A stretch of DNA of 64,000 nucleotides, taken from assembly GCF_009176975.1 (NCBI RefSeq), contig NZ_WEZG01000005.1, forward strand, positions 186,001 to 250,000. The letters are read 5' to 3'. Below, piece by piece: positions 22,899-32,198 of this stretch; position 1 is the stretch's first letter; each line of letters starts with the position of its first letter. The notes below the pieces were generated by a model. The model saw only the letters and a program-made list of their open reading frames with translations, did no database searches and was not told the DNA's origin. Source of the DNA: Aureimonas psammosilenae (GTDB lineage: Bacteria > Pseudomonadota > Alphaproteobacteria > Rhizobiales > Rhizobiaceae). The position numbers and the translations under genes are program-made.

Positions 22899-24436
22899 GG
22901 CACCCACCGCATGGCGGACAGGCCGAAGGACCGCTCGAAGGGATCGATCGCGGCGCCTTCCACCTTTCTGGTGATCGCCGCCGTCTGCTCGTACCAGGCG
23001 ACGGGGATCACGGGCAGATCCCGCTGGAGAATGCCGGCGATCTCGTGCCGGAGGCGCTTCCTGTCGTCGGGGTCGGTTGCTTGGAGAAGCGCCGCCATCG
23101 CCTTGTGGAAAACGGGATCGTCCCAGTTCATCGAGCCCCAATCCGAGCCGCCCTCTCGGAAATCACCGAGAAGGGTGACGAAGGGATCGGGCACCAGCGA
23201 ATAGTTGCGGGCGGCGAGCGCGAGCTGGAGCGTTCCGTCCTGGTGCCCGGCGGGAATGGACGAGGCGTTCGCCACCGAAACCTCCGCATCGACGCCGATC
23301 CGGCGGAATTGGTCCTGAAGCGCGGTGGCGACGAGGGGAAGTTCGGGCCGGTCGGCATAGGTCATGAGCTTCAAGCGCAGCGGCTTGCCGTCCTTCTGCG
23401 CGATGCCGTCGGGGCCCGGCGTCCAGCCGAGCGCAGCAAGGCGCGCCACCGCGCGTTCCGGGTCGGTTGCGAGCGGGCTCAGATCCTTGTCGTGCCAGTT
23501 CTCGACGCTCGGCGGGAAAAGCTGCGTCGCCCCCGTGCCCGGTGCCCGGAGGAGCCCCGCCGTGATGCCCTGCCGGTCGATGGCTTCGCTGAGCGCCGTT
23601 CGGCCTTCAACCGTGTCGAAGGGCGGGATGCCGGCATTCACCTTGATCTGCATCACGCGCGGCAGGGGAACTTTCAGGACTCCCACCGCCCGGTTCGCCT
23701 TCAACCGCGCAATGCTCGGCGGATCGAGCTGGAAAGCGAGGTCCGCGTCGCCGCTTTCCGCCATCAGCGTGCGCGTTTCGCCGCGTCCGGCCGCGAGATA
23801 GGTCGTGGCCTCGATGGCCGGCTTGCCGTTCCAGTAATCGGCGAAGGCTTCCGCCGCGAGGCGCTGGGGCGGCTGATAAAGGGTCAACCTGTAAGGGCCG
23901 GTGCCGACCACGGTGGAAACCGAGCCGTCCGGGGCGAAGGAGGACGGGGCGAGAACGAGCGTCGAATAATGCGCCAGAAGCGCGGGCAGGGGCGCGAAGG
24001 GCTCCGTCAGGCGGATGATCACCGCATCGCCCTCGGCCGTGATCGTCTCGATCTTCGCCCGTTCCAGAACGCCCGGCTTGCCGCGCGCCTTGTTCAGCGA
24101 AGCGGCGGCGATCTCGGGCGTCAGCGTGGTTCCGTCGTGGAAGCGCACGCCGGCGCGAATCGGCAGCGTCCAGGTGAGGCCGTCTTCCGAAACGGTCCAG
24201 GCCGTGGCGAGCCCCGCGCGGGTGCGGCCTTGCCCATCGACATCGAGAAGCGTTTCGGCGATCTGCATCCGCTGGAAGATGAAGCCGGACAAGGAGGGGT
24301 CCGCGCCGCCGATCTCGAAGGGCGCGACGACATCGAACACCCGAGGCTCGGCCTCCGCGTTCGACGCAGGGGCGAGAGCCAAGGTGCCAAGGAGAAGGCC
24401 GCCCAGGATGCCGGGTTTCAATCGGGGTCCGAACAT
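22895..24436 (-). CDS. Periplasmic solute-binding protein, family 5 (peptide/nickel/metallophore type)
   Basis: Secreted binding protein of 513 aa. A signal peptide (GGLLLGTLALAPASNAEA) is followed by SBP_bac_5 features: LATAWTVSEDGLTWTLPIRAGVRFHDGTTLTP and GTGPYRLTLYQPP, ALSEAIDRQGI, then the final DLPVIPVAWYEQTAAI. It feeds the DppBC/fused ATPase system. Family 5 proteins carry peptides, nickel complexes, opines or glutathione; the ligand cannot be told. It is the first gene of the operon, reading away from a divergent Rrf2 gene. Confidence 0.88.
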   Translation of the reverse strand: MFGPRLKPGILGGLLLGTLALAPASNAEAEPRVFDVVAPFEIGGADPSLSGFIFQRMQIAETLLDVDGQGRTRAGLATAWTVSEDGLTWTLPIRAGVRFHDGTTLTPEIAAASLNKARGKPGVLERAKIETITAEGDAVIIRLTEPFAPLPALLAHYSTLVLAPSSFAPDGSVSTVVGTGPYRLTLYQPPQRLAAEAFADYWNGKPAIEATTYLAAGRGETRTLMAESGDADLAFQLDPPSIARLKANRAVGVLKVPLPRVMQIKVNAGIPPFDTVEGRTALSEAIDRQGITAGLLRAPGTGATQLFPPSVENWHDKDLSPLATDPERAVARLAALGWTPGPDGIAQKDGKPLRLKLMTYADRPELPLVATALQDQFRRIGVDAEVSVANASSIPAGHQDGTLQLALAARNYSLVPDPFVTLLGDFREGGSDWGSMNWDDPVFHKAMAALLQATDPDDRKRLRHEIAGILQRDLPVIPVAWYEQTAAITRKVEGAAIDPFERSFGLSAMRWVP

Positions 24437-24489
24437 GGTGTAGCCTTCTTGCAGATGGAACGAGCGTGCCGGAATCGGTTCGCCGGCTG

Positions 24490-24509
24490 TGTAACGTTAT
24501 TTATTTACA
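24490..24509. promoter_or_regulatory. AT-rich dyad upstream of the family-5 SBP
   Basis: TGTAA-N10-TTACA in a locally AT-rich stretch, 54 bp before the SBP start. Probably the operon promoter/operator; the binding protein is unknown. Confidence 0.4.
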
Positions 24510-24585
24510 ATCGCAACGCAGCATCTGCGGTTGAGCGGAGCGGTGGCCGGCTCCAGCGCCCGACTTGCCATTCGCCGTGAAACGT

Positions 24586-24609
24586 CTACTCATTCTACTG
24601 CATGAATAG
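24586..24609. promoter_or_regulatory. 24 bp inverted repeat, candidate Rrf2 operator
   Basis: Arms CTACTCATTC and GCATGAATAG (inverse CTATTCATGC, 8 of 10 matching) with a 4 bp centre. It lies between the divergent SBP and rrf2 genes. A further CATTCTAC copy at 24661-24668 is closer to the rrf2 start. The size fits Rrf2-family operators. Confidence 0.5.
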
Positions 24610-24719
24610 ACAAGCAGCTCATACCGCCGAGCTTCCATGCTGTGGCAATCCCTTGCCGATCATTCTACAGTGGGTCTGGACCGTTCGGTCTTCGACCGGC
24701 GTGATGGGCGAGTTCGGCA

Positions 24720-25181
24720 ATGCTGACGATGAAGGGCAAGTATGGTCTGAAGGCCATGCTGCATCTGGCGACAATCGCGGAAGGGCAGCGCGCCTTGTCC
24801 GAGGAGATCGCCCGAGCGCACAACATCTCCAAGAAGTTCCTCGACACGATCCTCGGCGAGTTGCGCGTCGCCGGGATGGTCCATGCCCGCAAGGGTCGGG
24901 GCGGGGGCTATGCCCTGTCGCGGTCGGCGGCCGATATCCGCGTCGGCCACGTTTTGCGCGTTCTGGACGGCCCGCTGGCGCCGATCCCCTGCGCCAGCCG
25001 CACCGCTTATCGCCGCTGCGACGACTGCCGGGACGAGACCACCTGTTCCGTGCGCCGGGTGATGCTGGAAGTGCGCAACGCCATTTCGGCGGTTCTGGAC
25101 GAGAAGACGCTCGCAGAACTTGCCCACGCGCCCGACGCCCTGGAAGTCGCCGAGATGCGCGAGCTGGCATCCACCATCTGA
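24720..25181 (+). CDS. Rrf2-family transcriptional regulator, probable Fe-S sensor
   Basis: Regulator of 153 aa. The winged HTH begins at once (MLTMKGKYGLKAMLHLA, LSEEIARAHNISKKFLDTILGELR) with the RKGRGGGYALSRS wing. Four cysteines follow in the order C-x8-C-x2-C-x5-C (CASRTAYRRCDDCRDETTC), where IscR, NsrR and RirA hold an iron-sulfur cluster. It is divergent from the ABC operon and 25 bp upstream of the flavoprotein gene, so it probably controls both. The signal is unknown. Confidence 0.88.
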   Translation: MLTMKGKYGLKAMLHLATIAEGQRALSEEIARAHNISKKFLDTILGELRVAGMVHARKGRGGGYALSRSAADIRVGHVLRVLDGPLAPIPCASRTAYRRCDDCRDETTCSVRRVMLEVRNAISAVLDEKTLAELAHAPDALEVAEMRELASTI

Positions 25182-25206
25182 TCCTCGCCACCCTTCGGAG
25201 GCCGCG

Positions 25207-26562
25207 ATGAAACGGGAACGCATCCTCATCGTCGGCGGCGGGGCGAGCGGCGTCATTCTCGCGGCCCATCTCCTGCGCGACGCGAACCCGCGCCTCGACG
25301 TGACGATCGTGGAGCGCCGCCCCGCCATCGGCGCGGGCGTCGCCTACGGCACGGACGAGCCGGACCATCTTCTCAACACCCGCGCCGCCTCCATGAGCGC
25401 TTTTCCGGACGACCCGGACCATTTCTTCCGCTGGCTCGGCACAAGCCGCCATGCGGAAAGCCTCGATTGCGCCGACCCCTTCTGCTTCGTGCCGCGCCGG
25501 GTGTATCGCGATTACCTCAACGCAGTCGCCGCGCCCTTCGCCGGGCCGGAGGGCGACGGCCGGCTTCATGTCGTGGCCGGGGAATGCGTTGCTCTTCGCG
25601 AACATCCCGGCGGCATCGCGGTGGAACTCGGCGACGGGCGCACCGAGATCGCCGGCACCGTGGTTCTGGCGACGGGCCACACGGTTCCCTCATTTCGCGC
25701 GGGAACGCACCGCTCCGGCCCCTGGTGCAGCCCGGCCGAACTCGGCATCGGGCCGGCGGAAAGCGTCGTGATCGTCGGCACCGGCCTTTCCATGATCGAC
25801 AACGTCGTGCAGCTTCGCCGCGCCGGGCATCGCGGCACGATCACCGCCGTGTCGCGTCGCGGTCTCCTGCCGCATGTCCATGCGCCCTCGACGCCGTTGC
25901 GGCTCGATCCCGCCGATATTCCCTTCGGAACCGGCGTTTCCTTTCTTCTGCGCTGGCTGCGCGAAACGGCCCGGTGGGCAGAAGGGCGCGGCGGCGACTG
26001 GCGCGACCTCGTGGATGCGCTGCGCCCGCATGCCCAAACGCTTTGGCAGTCCATGGCGCCCGATGCGCGACGGCGCTTCCTGCGCCATGCGCGCACCTTC
26101 TGGGAAGTACATCGCCACCGCATGGCGCCAGAGGCCGAGAAGGCGGTGCGCGAGGCGATCGCGGACGGGCAGTTGCGCATTCTCGCCGGCCGGGTTCTCG
26201 ATATCGGGGAAGCCGACGGGCACGGCGTCGTTCGCCTGCGCCGGCGCGACGGCGAAAAACAAGAACTCGTGGCCGATCACGTGATCGACTGCACCGGCAT
26301 TCTGCGCGATCCCGCGTCCGGCGATACGCCGCTCGTCGGACGTCTCCTCCAGCAAGGCAGCGCGCGGCTCGATCCGCTCGGGCTCGGGCTCGACGTGGAT
26401 CGCGACTGCGCGGTGATCCATGCCGATGGCACGCCTTCGCGCCGGCTCTTCGCGCTTGGGCCGGTGACGCGCGCCCAGTTCTGGGAGATCACCGCCATTC
26501 CCGACATCCGGGTGCAAAGCGCGGGCCTCGCCCGCCGGCTGGCGGAGCGTGCGACGGCCTGA
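25207..26562 (+). CDS. FAD/NAD(P)-binding protein (PF13454-type flavoprotein)
   Basis: Flavoprotein of 451 aa. The FAD-binding Rossmann motif is ILIVGGGASGVILAAHLL, the second dinucleotide site is VVIVGTGLSMIDNVV, and VLATGH plus VIDCTGI are the ATG-type motifs. GAGVAYGTDEPDHLLNTRAASMSA is characteristic of this family. The reaction is not known; related proteins oxidise or reduce small nitrogen or sulfur compounds. Co-location with an Rrf2 regulator and a peptide-type importer suggests it acts on the imported substrate. Confidence 0.82.
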   Translation: MKRERILIVGGGASGVILAAHLLRDANPRLDVTIVERRPAIGAGVAYGTDEPDHLLNTRAASMSAFPDDPDHFFRWLGTSRHAESLDCADPFCFVPRRVYRDYLNAVAAPFAGPEGDGRLHVVAGECVALREHPGGIAVELGDGRTEIAGTVVLATGHTVPSFRAGTHRSGPWCSPAELGIGPAESVVIVGTGLSMIDNVVQLRRAGHRGTITAVSRRGLLPHVHAPSTPLRLDPADIPFGTGVSFLLRWLRETARWAEGRGGDWRDLVDALRPHAQTLWQSMAPDARRRFLRHARTFWEVHRHRMAPEAEKAVREAIADGQLRILAGRVLDIGEADGHGVVRLRRRDGEKQELVADHVIDCTGILRDPASGDTPLVGRLLQQGSARLDPLGLGLDVDRDCAVIHADGTPSRRLFALGPVTRAQFWEITAIPDIRVQSAGLARRLAERATA

Positions 26563-26683
26563 TCGCGATGGCCGGGAAGGAACCGTCTTCCGCTTCAGTC
26601 TAGGAATTTGGTATTTTTTGTTTTCCGCTTCGGGCGGCAGACTTCTAGGGTCCGGTCAGTTTCTTTCGAAAGGAAGGCCCGCC

Positions 26684-27328
26684 ATGACCGAGACCCTGAT
26701 CGTTCCGGGATTGAACGGATCGCCCGAAGGCCATTGGCAGCGCCATTGGGTGGAAACCGATCCCGGCTCCGACATCGTGGAACAGGAGAACTGGTCGCGC
26801 CCGATCCTGGCCGATTGGCTCCATGCACTGGAAGCGCGGATCGCGGGGAGCGAGCCGGGCGTGATCCTCGTCGCGCACAGCCTCGGCTGCGCCCTCGTCG
26901 CGGCGCTCGCCGGGCGGCCGGCGGCCCATCATGTCGGCGGCGCGCTTCTGGTCGCTCCCGCCGACGTGCCGGCGCTGGCAGAAACCCACCCTTCCGTCTG
27001 GTCCTTCGCCGGGGCGCGGGGGCATGTCCTGCCCTTCGCCTCCATTCTCGTGGCGAGCCGCAACGATCCCTTTATGCATTTCGAGGAAGCCGAGCGTCAG
27101 GCCGCGCTTTGGGGCTCGGCCCTCGTGGATCTCGGCGAGGTCGGCCATGTGAACATCGCGAGCGGCCACGGCGCGTGGCCGGAAGGGCGCATTCTCGCCG
27201 ACGGGCTGCGCAGCCGGCAGGCGGGATCGGTGCCGGGCGTCGTCGCGACAAGGCCGCGCCGCCTTTGGCAGGGCGAGCCGAGCATCTTCTCGGCGCGCGC
27301 CTTCGATGCCGGCCTCGGCGTGAATTGA
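26684..27328 (+). CDS. Serine hydrolase, RBBP9/YdeN family
   Basis: Alpha/beta hydrolase of 214 aa. It starts with the family motif LIVPGLNGSPEGHWQRHWV; the nucleophile is in VAHSLGC (GxSxG relaxed to HSLG), the acid is probably in SRNDPFM, and the histidine is in VGHVNIASGHG. Its natural substrate is unknown. ATG at 26684 follows AAGGAAGG. Confidence 0.87.
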   Translation: MTETLIVPGLNGSPEGHWQRHWVETDPGSDIVEQENWSRPILADWLHALEARIAGSEPGVILVAHSLGCALVAALAGRPAAHHVGGALLVAPADVPALAETHPSVWSFAGARGHVLPFASILVASRNDPFMHFEEAERQAALWGSALVDLGEVGHVNIASGHGAWPEGRILADGLRSRQAGSVPGVVATRPRRLWQGEPSIFSARAFDAGLGVN

Positions 27329-27475
27329 CGACCGCCCGCCTCATCCAATTCCCGCCCGGCGTCCTATATCGCGAGAAAAGTCGGGTGGATTTCGTGAGGA
27401 CATGGGAAAGGCGGCAGCGGGACGGGTAGCGCGAAGGGACGGGCCTTCTCCTGTGACAAGGAAGGGCCGCTCCTC

Positions 27476-29041
27476 ATGAGATGGGTGGCGCCTATCGTTG
27501 TCGGAGTTACGGCTGCCTTTGCCGGAGCCTCGGCCTTCGCCGGCTGGGACTACAACCGCTTCGCCGCGAAAGCGCGGGGACGCCGTTCCACCGCCTTCGA
27601 TCTCGGAGGCACCGAGCCGACGCCCATCGATCACCGCGTCGCCGAACTCACCCGAGAAAGCCGTGGCCGAAGCGGGCTTCTGCTGCTGGCATCCAATCTC
27701 GACGCTTTCGCCGCCCGCGCCCTGTCCGCGCGCTCCGCCGGCCGCAGCCTCGATCTCATGTACTACATCTGGCACGGCGACCTGACGGGGCGCCTTCTGG
27801 CGGCCGAAGCCCTTGCCGCCGCCGATCGGGGCGTGCGCGTGCGCTTTCTCCTCGACGATCTCGGCGTATCGGGCGACGACAGGGTGATGCTGGCGCTGGA
27901 CAGCCATCCCAACATCGAGCTTCGCTTGTTCAACCCGACGCGGGCGCGCGCCAACCCGGTGCGCCGGGCGGCGGAGATGCTGCTGCGGGCCTGGAGCGTC
28001 AACCGGCGCATGCACAACAAGGCCTGGATCGTCGACGGACGGCTCGCCATCGTCGGCGGGCGCAACGTGGGCGACGAATATTACGACGCCTCCGAAAGCT
28101 CGAACTTCCGCGACCTCGACCTCCTGTGCCTCGGGCCGGCCGTCACTGAGAGCGAGAAGGTTTTCGATACCTACTGGAACAGCGGTGTCGCCCTGCCCAT
28201 CGGCAAGCTCGCCAAGGGGATCGTGCGGCCTCGGCTGAAGCGGGTGCGCGCGCAGCTTCAGCGCGTTGCCGGCTCGCGCGAGGCCAAGCCCTATCTGGAT
28301 CGCCTGAAGAGCCACATGGCCCTGGAAGGGCTGCTCGATCACGCGGCCGTTCATTGGTGCGACAAGGTCGAGATCGTCAGCGACTGCCCGGAAAAGGCGG
28401 CGGGGCGCGACGACGGCAACCGGGTGATGGACTACCTCCTGCCGGTGATGGAGGCGGCTATCGAAAGGCTCGAGATCACCTCGCCTTATTTCATCCCCGG
28501 CGACCGGGGCGTGGAAAGCCTGACGGAGCTGAGGCGGCGCGGCGTGCAGGTGGCGGTTCTGACCAATTCGCTGGCGGCGACCGATGTCGCGGCCGTTCAT
28601 GGCGGCTACGCGCCTTACCGCAAACCCCTTCTGGAAGCGGGCGTCGCGCTGTTCGAGCTGAAGCCGGACGGGCGCTCGCCGAGCCTGACACTTCGCGGAT
28701 CGAGCCGCGCGAGCCTTCATACGAAAGCCTTCGCCGTGGACGGGCGGCACGGCTTCATCGGCTCCCTGAATTTCGATCCGCGCTCGAGTTCGCTCAACAC
28801 CGAGATGGGCATTCTCTTCACGTCGCCCGTACTCGTCCAGCGGATGAGCGAGCTTTTCAACGAGGAGACCGACCCGGCCATGAGCTATGCCGTGGCGCTC
28901 GACGAAGGGGGCAAGCTGTGCTGGACGGCGGAGAAGGAAGGCGAAAAATCGGCACTCTACGAGAGCGAGCCGGACGCGGCCGTCGGCCGGCGACTTCTCG
29001 CCACGGTCGTCGGATGGCTGCCGCTCGAATCGCAGCTTTGA
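27476..29041 (+). CDS. Phospholipase D-family protein (cardiolipin synthase-like)
   Basis: Protein of 521 aa with two HxKxxxxD catalytic motifs: HNKAWIVDG near 179 and HTKAFAVDG near 413, each followed by the expected GGRN or GSLN. The N-terminus has a hydrophobic segment (VGVTAAFAGASAFAGW) that could anchor it in the inner membrane. It is closer to the YmdC/ClsC group than to classic ClsA. It may make cardiolipin or transfer phosphatidyl groups. No partner gene is adjacent. Confidence 0.87.
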   Translation: MRWVAPIVVGVTAAFAGASAFAGWDYNRFAAKARGRRSTAFDLGGTEPTPIDHRVAELTRESRGRSGLLLLASNLDAFAARALSARSAGRSLDLMYYIWHGDLTGRLLAAEALAAADRGVRVRFLLDDLGVSGDDRVMLALDSHPNIELRLFNPTRARANPVRRAAEMLLRAWSVNRRMHNKAWIVDGRLAIVGGRNVGDEYYDASESSNFRDLDLLCLGPAVTESEKVFDTYWNSGVALPIGKLAKGIVRPRLKRVRAQLQRVAGSREAKPYLDRLKSHMALEGLLDHAAVHWCDKVEIVSDCPEKAAGRDDGNRVMDYLLPVMEAAIERLEITSPYFIPGDRGVESLTELRRRGVQVAVLTNSLAATDVAAVHGGYAPYRKPLLEAGVALFELKPDGRSPSLTLRGSSRASLHTKAFAVDGRHGFIGSLNFDPRSSSLNTEMGILFTSPVLVQRMSELFNEETDPAMSYAVALDEGGKLCWTAEKEGEKSALYESEPDAAVGRRLLATVVGWLPLESQL

Positions 29042-29156
29042 GCGGTTTTCTGCGGCCATACGGCGGCAATTGCATGCCCGTCTAGCGACGGAAGGGATCG
29101 TTGCCGTCCTCTCGCCGTTGTGATCGCGCCGGAACGAAGCGCGAAAGGGCGAATGA

Positions 29157-30302
29157 ATGCAGGGGCGTGAACGAGGCCAGACCGATTTCTCCAATGCCGC
29201 GATCGGCCTGATGTCGGGAGGGCTTCTGGCGCTGGCAGGCTTCCTTCTCGGCAAGGCCGAGCGCGGAACCGCTGCCGGCGATCCGGTGGAGCGATCCTGG
29301 GATTCGGGGAAAGCCAAACCCACCGGGCAGGAAACTGCGAAGGCTTCATCGGCCGGCGACAAGGGGCGAGGCCGCGACGCCGAGCGGCCTTCCGCCATTC
29401 CTGCCAAGGGCTGGAAGGATGTGCTTTGGCGCACCTTCGAGGAATTCTCCAACGACCGCCTGATGCTGGTGGCGGCCGGCGTCACCTTCTACGTGCTTCT
29501 GGCGTTGTTTCCCGCGATCACCGCGTTGATCTCGATCTACGGCTTGTTCACTGATCCGGCTTCGCTTCGCGCGCAACTCGACGCCCTGTCCGGCATCCTG
29601 CCGAGCGGGGCGGTCAGCATCATCGGCGAGCAGTTGCAGCGCGTGACGTCGCAAAGCGACGGCAAGCTCGGCTTCGGCATGGTCTTCGGCCTCGGGCTGG
29701 CGCTTTGGAGCGCCAATGCCGGCATGAAGACGCTCTTCGACGCCATGAACATCGTCTACGAGGAAGAAGAAAAGCGCAGCTTCATCCGGTTGACGCTCGT
29801 CACCCTCGCCATGACGCTCAGCATGATCGTCTTTCTGCTCGTGGCGCTCGGCGCGGTGGTCGTTCTGCCGATCGCGTTGGATTATATCGGCCTCGGCGGA
29901 CTGGAAACCTGGCTCCTCCTTCTGCGCTGGCCGGTTCTTCTTCTCGTGGTGGCGCTCGGTCTCACCGCGATCTACCGCATCGGCCCGAGCCGCCAGCCGG
30001 CGAAATGGCGCTGGATCACCTGGGGCAGCGCCTTCGCGGCGGTGCTCTGGATCGTCTTTTCCGGCCTGTTCTCCTGGTACGTCCAGAACTTCGGCAATTA
30101 CGACCAGACCTACGGCTCGCTCGGCGCCGCCATCGGCTTCATGACCTGGATCTGGATCTCCACCATCGTCGTGCTTCTGGGGGCGGAGGTGAATGCCGAA
30201 CTCGAGCACCAGACGGCCGAAGATACGACCACGAGGCCGGCGCGTCCGATGGGCAGCCGTGGGGCGCAGATGGCCGATACGCTCGGCGATACCAAGGGCT
30301 GA
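29157..30302 (+). CDS. YihY/BrkB-family inner-membrane protein
   Basis: Membrane protein of 381 aa with the YihY core from about 85 to 350: ERTFEEF-type entry (WRTFEEFSNDRLMLVAAGVTFYVLLALFPAITAL), six helices and NYDQTYGSLGAAIGFMTWIWIS at the end. A polar N-terminal extension with a short hydrophobic stretch precedes it. The family is sometimes annotated as ribonuclease BN, which is a misnomer; its function is unsettled. Confidence 0.88.
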   Translation: MQGRERGQTDFSNAAIGLMSGGLLALAGFLLGKAERGTAAGDPVERSWDSGKAKPTGQETAKASSAGDKGRGRDAERPSAIPAKGWKDVLWRTFEEFSNDRLMLVAAGVTFYVLLALFPAITALISIYGLFTDPASLRAQLDALSGILPSGAVSIIGEQLQRVTSQSDGKLGFGMVFGLGLALWSANAGMKTLFDAMNIVYEEEEKRSFIRLTLVTLAMTLSMIVFLLVALGAVVVLPIALDYIGLGGLETWLLLLRWPVLLLVVALGLTAIYRIGPSRQPAKWRWITWGSAFAAVLWIVFSGLFSWYVQNFGNYDQTYGSLGAAIGFMTWIWISTIVVLLGAEVNAELEHQTAEDTTTRPARPMGSRGAQMADTLGDTKG

Positions 30303-30449
30303 GGACCCTCGCGGACGATTTGGGCTGCCGATGGTTCCATGAGGAAACCATTGGCCGGACACCGAAACTCGTCCTGGTCGCAGCCATGTTTTTCGGAACG
30401 TCTCCTCGGTTGCGGAGCTTTCGCAGCCGATATGAGGAGATATACAAAC

Positions 30450-31547
30450 ATGATCTTGGAAAAACGGCACCGCGCGCTGGCCATGGGCGCCATGATGGTT
30501 CTGCTGCCGGCTTTCGCCGTCGCACCCGCCATCGCCCAGGAAGCCGCGCCGGCCAAGCAGCAGAGCGAAACGGCCCCGGACGGCAAGCCGAATGCGGACA
30601 TGCAGGCCGTGCTCGATGCCTTGAAGGGGCTTGGCGCGAAGCCGCTCCATACGCTCAGCGTTCCGGAAGCCCGCTCGCAGGCGAGCGCCGCCGACGCCGC
30701 CATGACGGTTCAGCGCGACAAGAAGATCTCGCCGCTGCCCGAAGCCAAGGTGAAGACGAAGGACTTCTCCATCCCGACGCCCGCCGGCAGCCTTCTCGCC
30801 CGCGCCTACGTCCCGGAAGGCCAGGGCCCGTTCCCGCTCGTGGTTTATTATCACGGCGGCGGCTGGGTGATCGCCGACATCAACACCTATGACGCGACGC
30901 CCCGCGCCATCGCGGAAGGAGCCAAGGCGGTCGTGGTGTCGGTGGAATACCGCCATGCCCCGGAGCATAAGTTCCCGGCGGCCCACGAGGATGCTTTCGC
31001 GGCCTACAAGTGGTTGGTGGAGAACGGCGGCGAACTCAACGCCGATTCCAAGCGCGTGGCCGTGGTCGGCGAAAGCGCCGGCGGCAATCTCGCCGCCAAT
31101 GTCGCTTTGATGGCGAAGGAGGCCAAGGTCACCCAGCCGGTGCATCAGGTGCTCGTCTACCCGATCGCCGGCAAGGACATGGAAACCGCGTCCTACAAGG
31201 CCAACGAGAACACCCTGCCGCTCGGCGCCAAGGACATGATGTGGTTCGTGAAGGAAGCTTTGCCTTCCAAGGACGAGGCCGCCGATCCGCGTATCGATCT
31301 CGTCAACCGCAAGGATCTGGCGGGTCTGCCCTCGGCGACCGTCATCACGGCGGAGTTCGATCCCTTGCGCTCCGAGGGCCAGCTTCTCGCCGAGAATCTC
31401 CAGAAGGCCGGCGTGAAGGTCGATGCCAAGGACTATAAGGGCGTGACGCACGAGTTCTTCGGCATGGCCAAGGTCGTGCCGCAGGCGAAGGAAGCGCAGG
31501 AAGCGGCCATCGCCGACCTGAAACAAGCTTTCGAAGCCGCCAAGTGA
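30450..31547 (+). CDS. Secreted alpha/beta hydrolase (HSL-family esterase)
   Basis: Exported esterase of 365 aa. A signal peptide (LAMGAMMVLLPAFAVAPAIAQ) precedes a hormone-sensitive-lipase fold: oxyanion motif YYHGGGWVIADI, SVEYRHAPEHKFPAAHEDAF, nucleophile GESAGGNLAAN, acid EFDPLRSEGQ and histidine GVTHEFFGM. Probably acts on short acyl esters in the periplasm. ATG at 30450 with AGGAGA 9 bp upstream. The DUF4142 gene follows by 14 bp, suggesting co-transcription. Confidence 0.88.
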   Translation: MILEKRHRALAMGAMMVLLPAFAVAPAIAQEAAPAKQQSETAPDGKPNADMQAVLDALKGLGAKPLHTLSVPEARSQASAADAAMTVQRDKKISPLPEAKVKTKDFSIPTPAGSLLARAYVPEGQGPFPLVVYYHGGGWVIADINTYDATPRAIAEGAKAVVVSVEYRHAPEHKFPAAHEDAFAAYKWLVENGGELNADSKRVAVVGESAGGNLAANVALMAKEAKVTQPVHQVLVYPIAGKDMETASYKANENTLPLGAKDMMWFVKEALPSKDEAADPRIDLVNRKDLAGLPSATVITAEFDPLRSEGQLLAENLQKAGVKVDAKDYKGVTHEFFGMAKVVPQAKEAQEAAIADLKQAFEAAK

Positions 31548-31561
31548 GGGAAGGAACCATC

Positions 31562-32101
31562 ATGACCAGAACCACCCTTCGCGCGCTCGCCTGCGCCCTT
31601 GCCCTCTCCGTCACCGGCACGGCTTACGCGCAGCAGGCGGATCTGCCCGCCGCCGACAAAGCCGCACCGCCCTTCAAGGTGGCGACGCCCGACTTCGCCA
31701 AGACCGTCATGAGCTCCGACCAGTTCGAAATCCAGTCGAGCGAAATGGCGGTGAAGAAGTCCGACAATGCCGACGTGAAGGCCTTCGCCCAGAAGATGAT
31801 CGACGATCACGAGAAGGCGGAGAAGAACCTTCACGCCGCGCTCGGCCAGGAGCACGGCAAGACCGCCGCCGTCGCGCCCAAGCACGCCAAGATGCTGGAA
31901 CAGTTGAAGGGCGCGTCCGGCGCTGAATTCACGACGCTCTACCTCGACACGCAGTCGCAGGCGCACAAGGAAGCCGTCGCGCTGTTCCGTACCTATGCGG
32001 GCGGGGGTGACGACGCGAAGGTGAAGGCCTTCGCGAAGGAAACGCTGCCGACGCTCGAGATGCATGCCGACATGGTGCAGAAGATCGTCGCCGCGCAGTA
32101 A
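31562..32101 (+). CDS. DUF4142 secreted protein
   Basis: Periplasmic protein of 179 aa. A signal peptide (TLRALACALALSVTGTAYAQ) is followed by a ferritin-like helical DUF4142 domain: FAKTVMSSDQFEIQSSEMAV, VKAFAQKMIDDHEKAEKNL, and a conserved C-terminal TLPTLEMHADMVQKI. The helical histidines (DDHEKAE, LEMHADM) resemble metal ligands. Function unknown. Followed by a terminator. Confidence 0.87.
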   Translation: MTRTTLRALACALALSVTGTAYAQQADLPAADKAAPPFKVATPDFAKTVMSSDQFEIQSSEMAVKKSDNADVKAFAQKMIDDHEKAEKNLHAALGQEHGKTAAVAPKHAKMLEQLKGASGAEFTTLYLDTQSQAHKEAVALFRTYAGGGDDAKVKAFAKETLPTLEMHADMVQKIVAAQ

Positions 32102-32129
32102 GACCGGGCATCCCGTCTACGATCACCGA

Positions 32130-32162
32130 AGGTCCGCCAGGTTGCATCCCGGCGGGCCTTTT
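32130..32162 (+). terminator. Rho-independent terminator after DUF4142 gene
   Basis: AGGTCCGCC pairs with GGCGGGCCT (one G-T pair) around a 12 nt loop, ending in TTTT. Confidence 0.75.
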
Positions 32163-32198
32163 CGCATGAGAAGGGTGTGCCGCCGCCTAAGGACCCGG

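Noticed and set aside
27341-29485. 714-codon open frame antisense to the phospholipase D gene
   Set aside because: Shadow of a gene with two intact HKD motifs.
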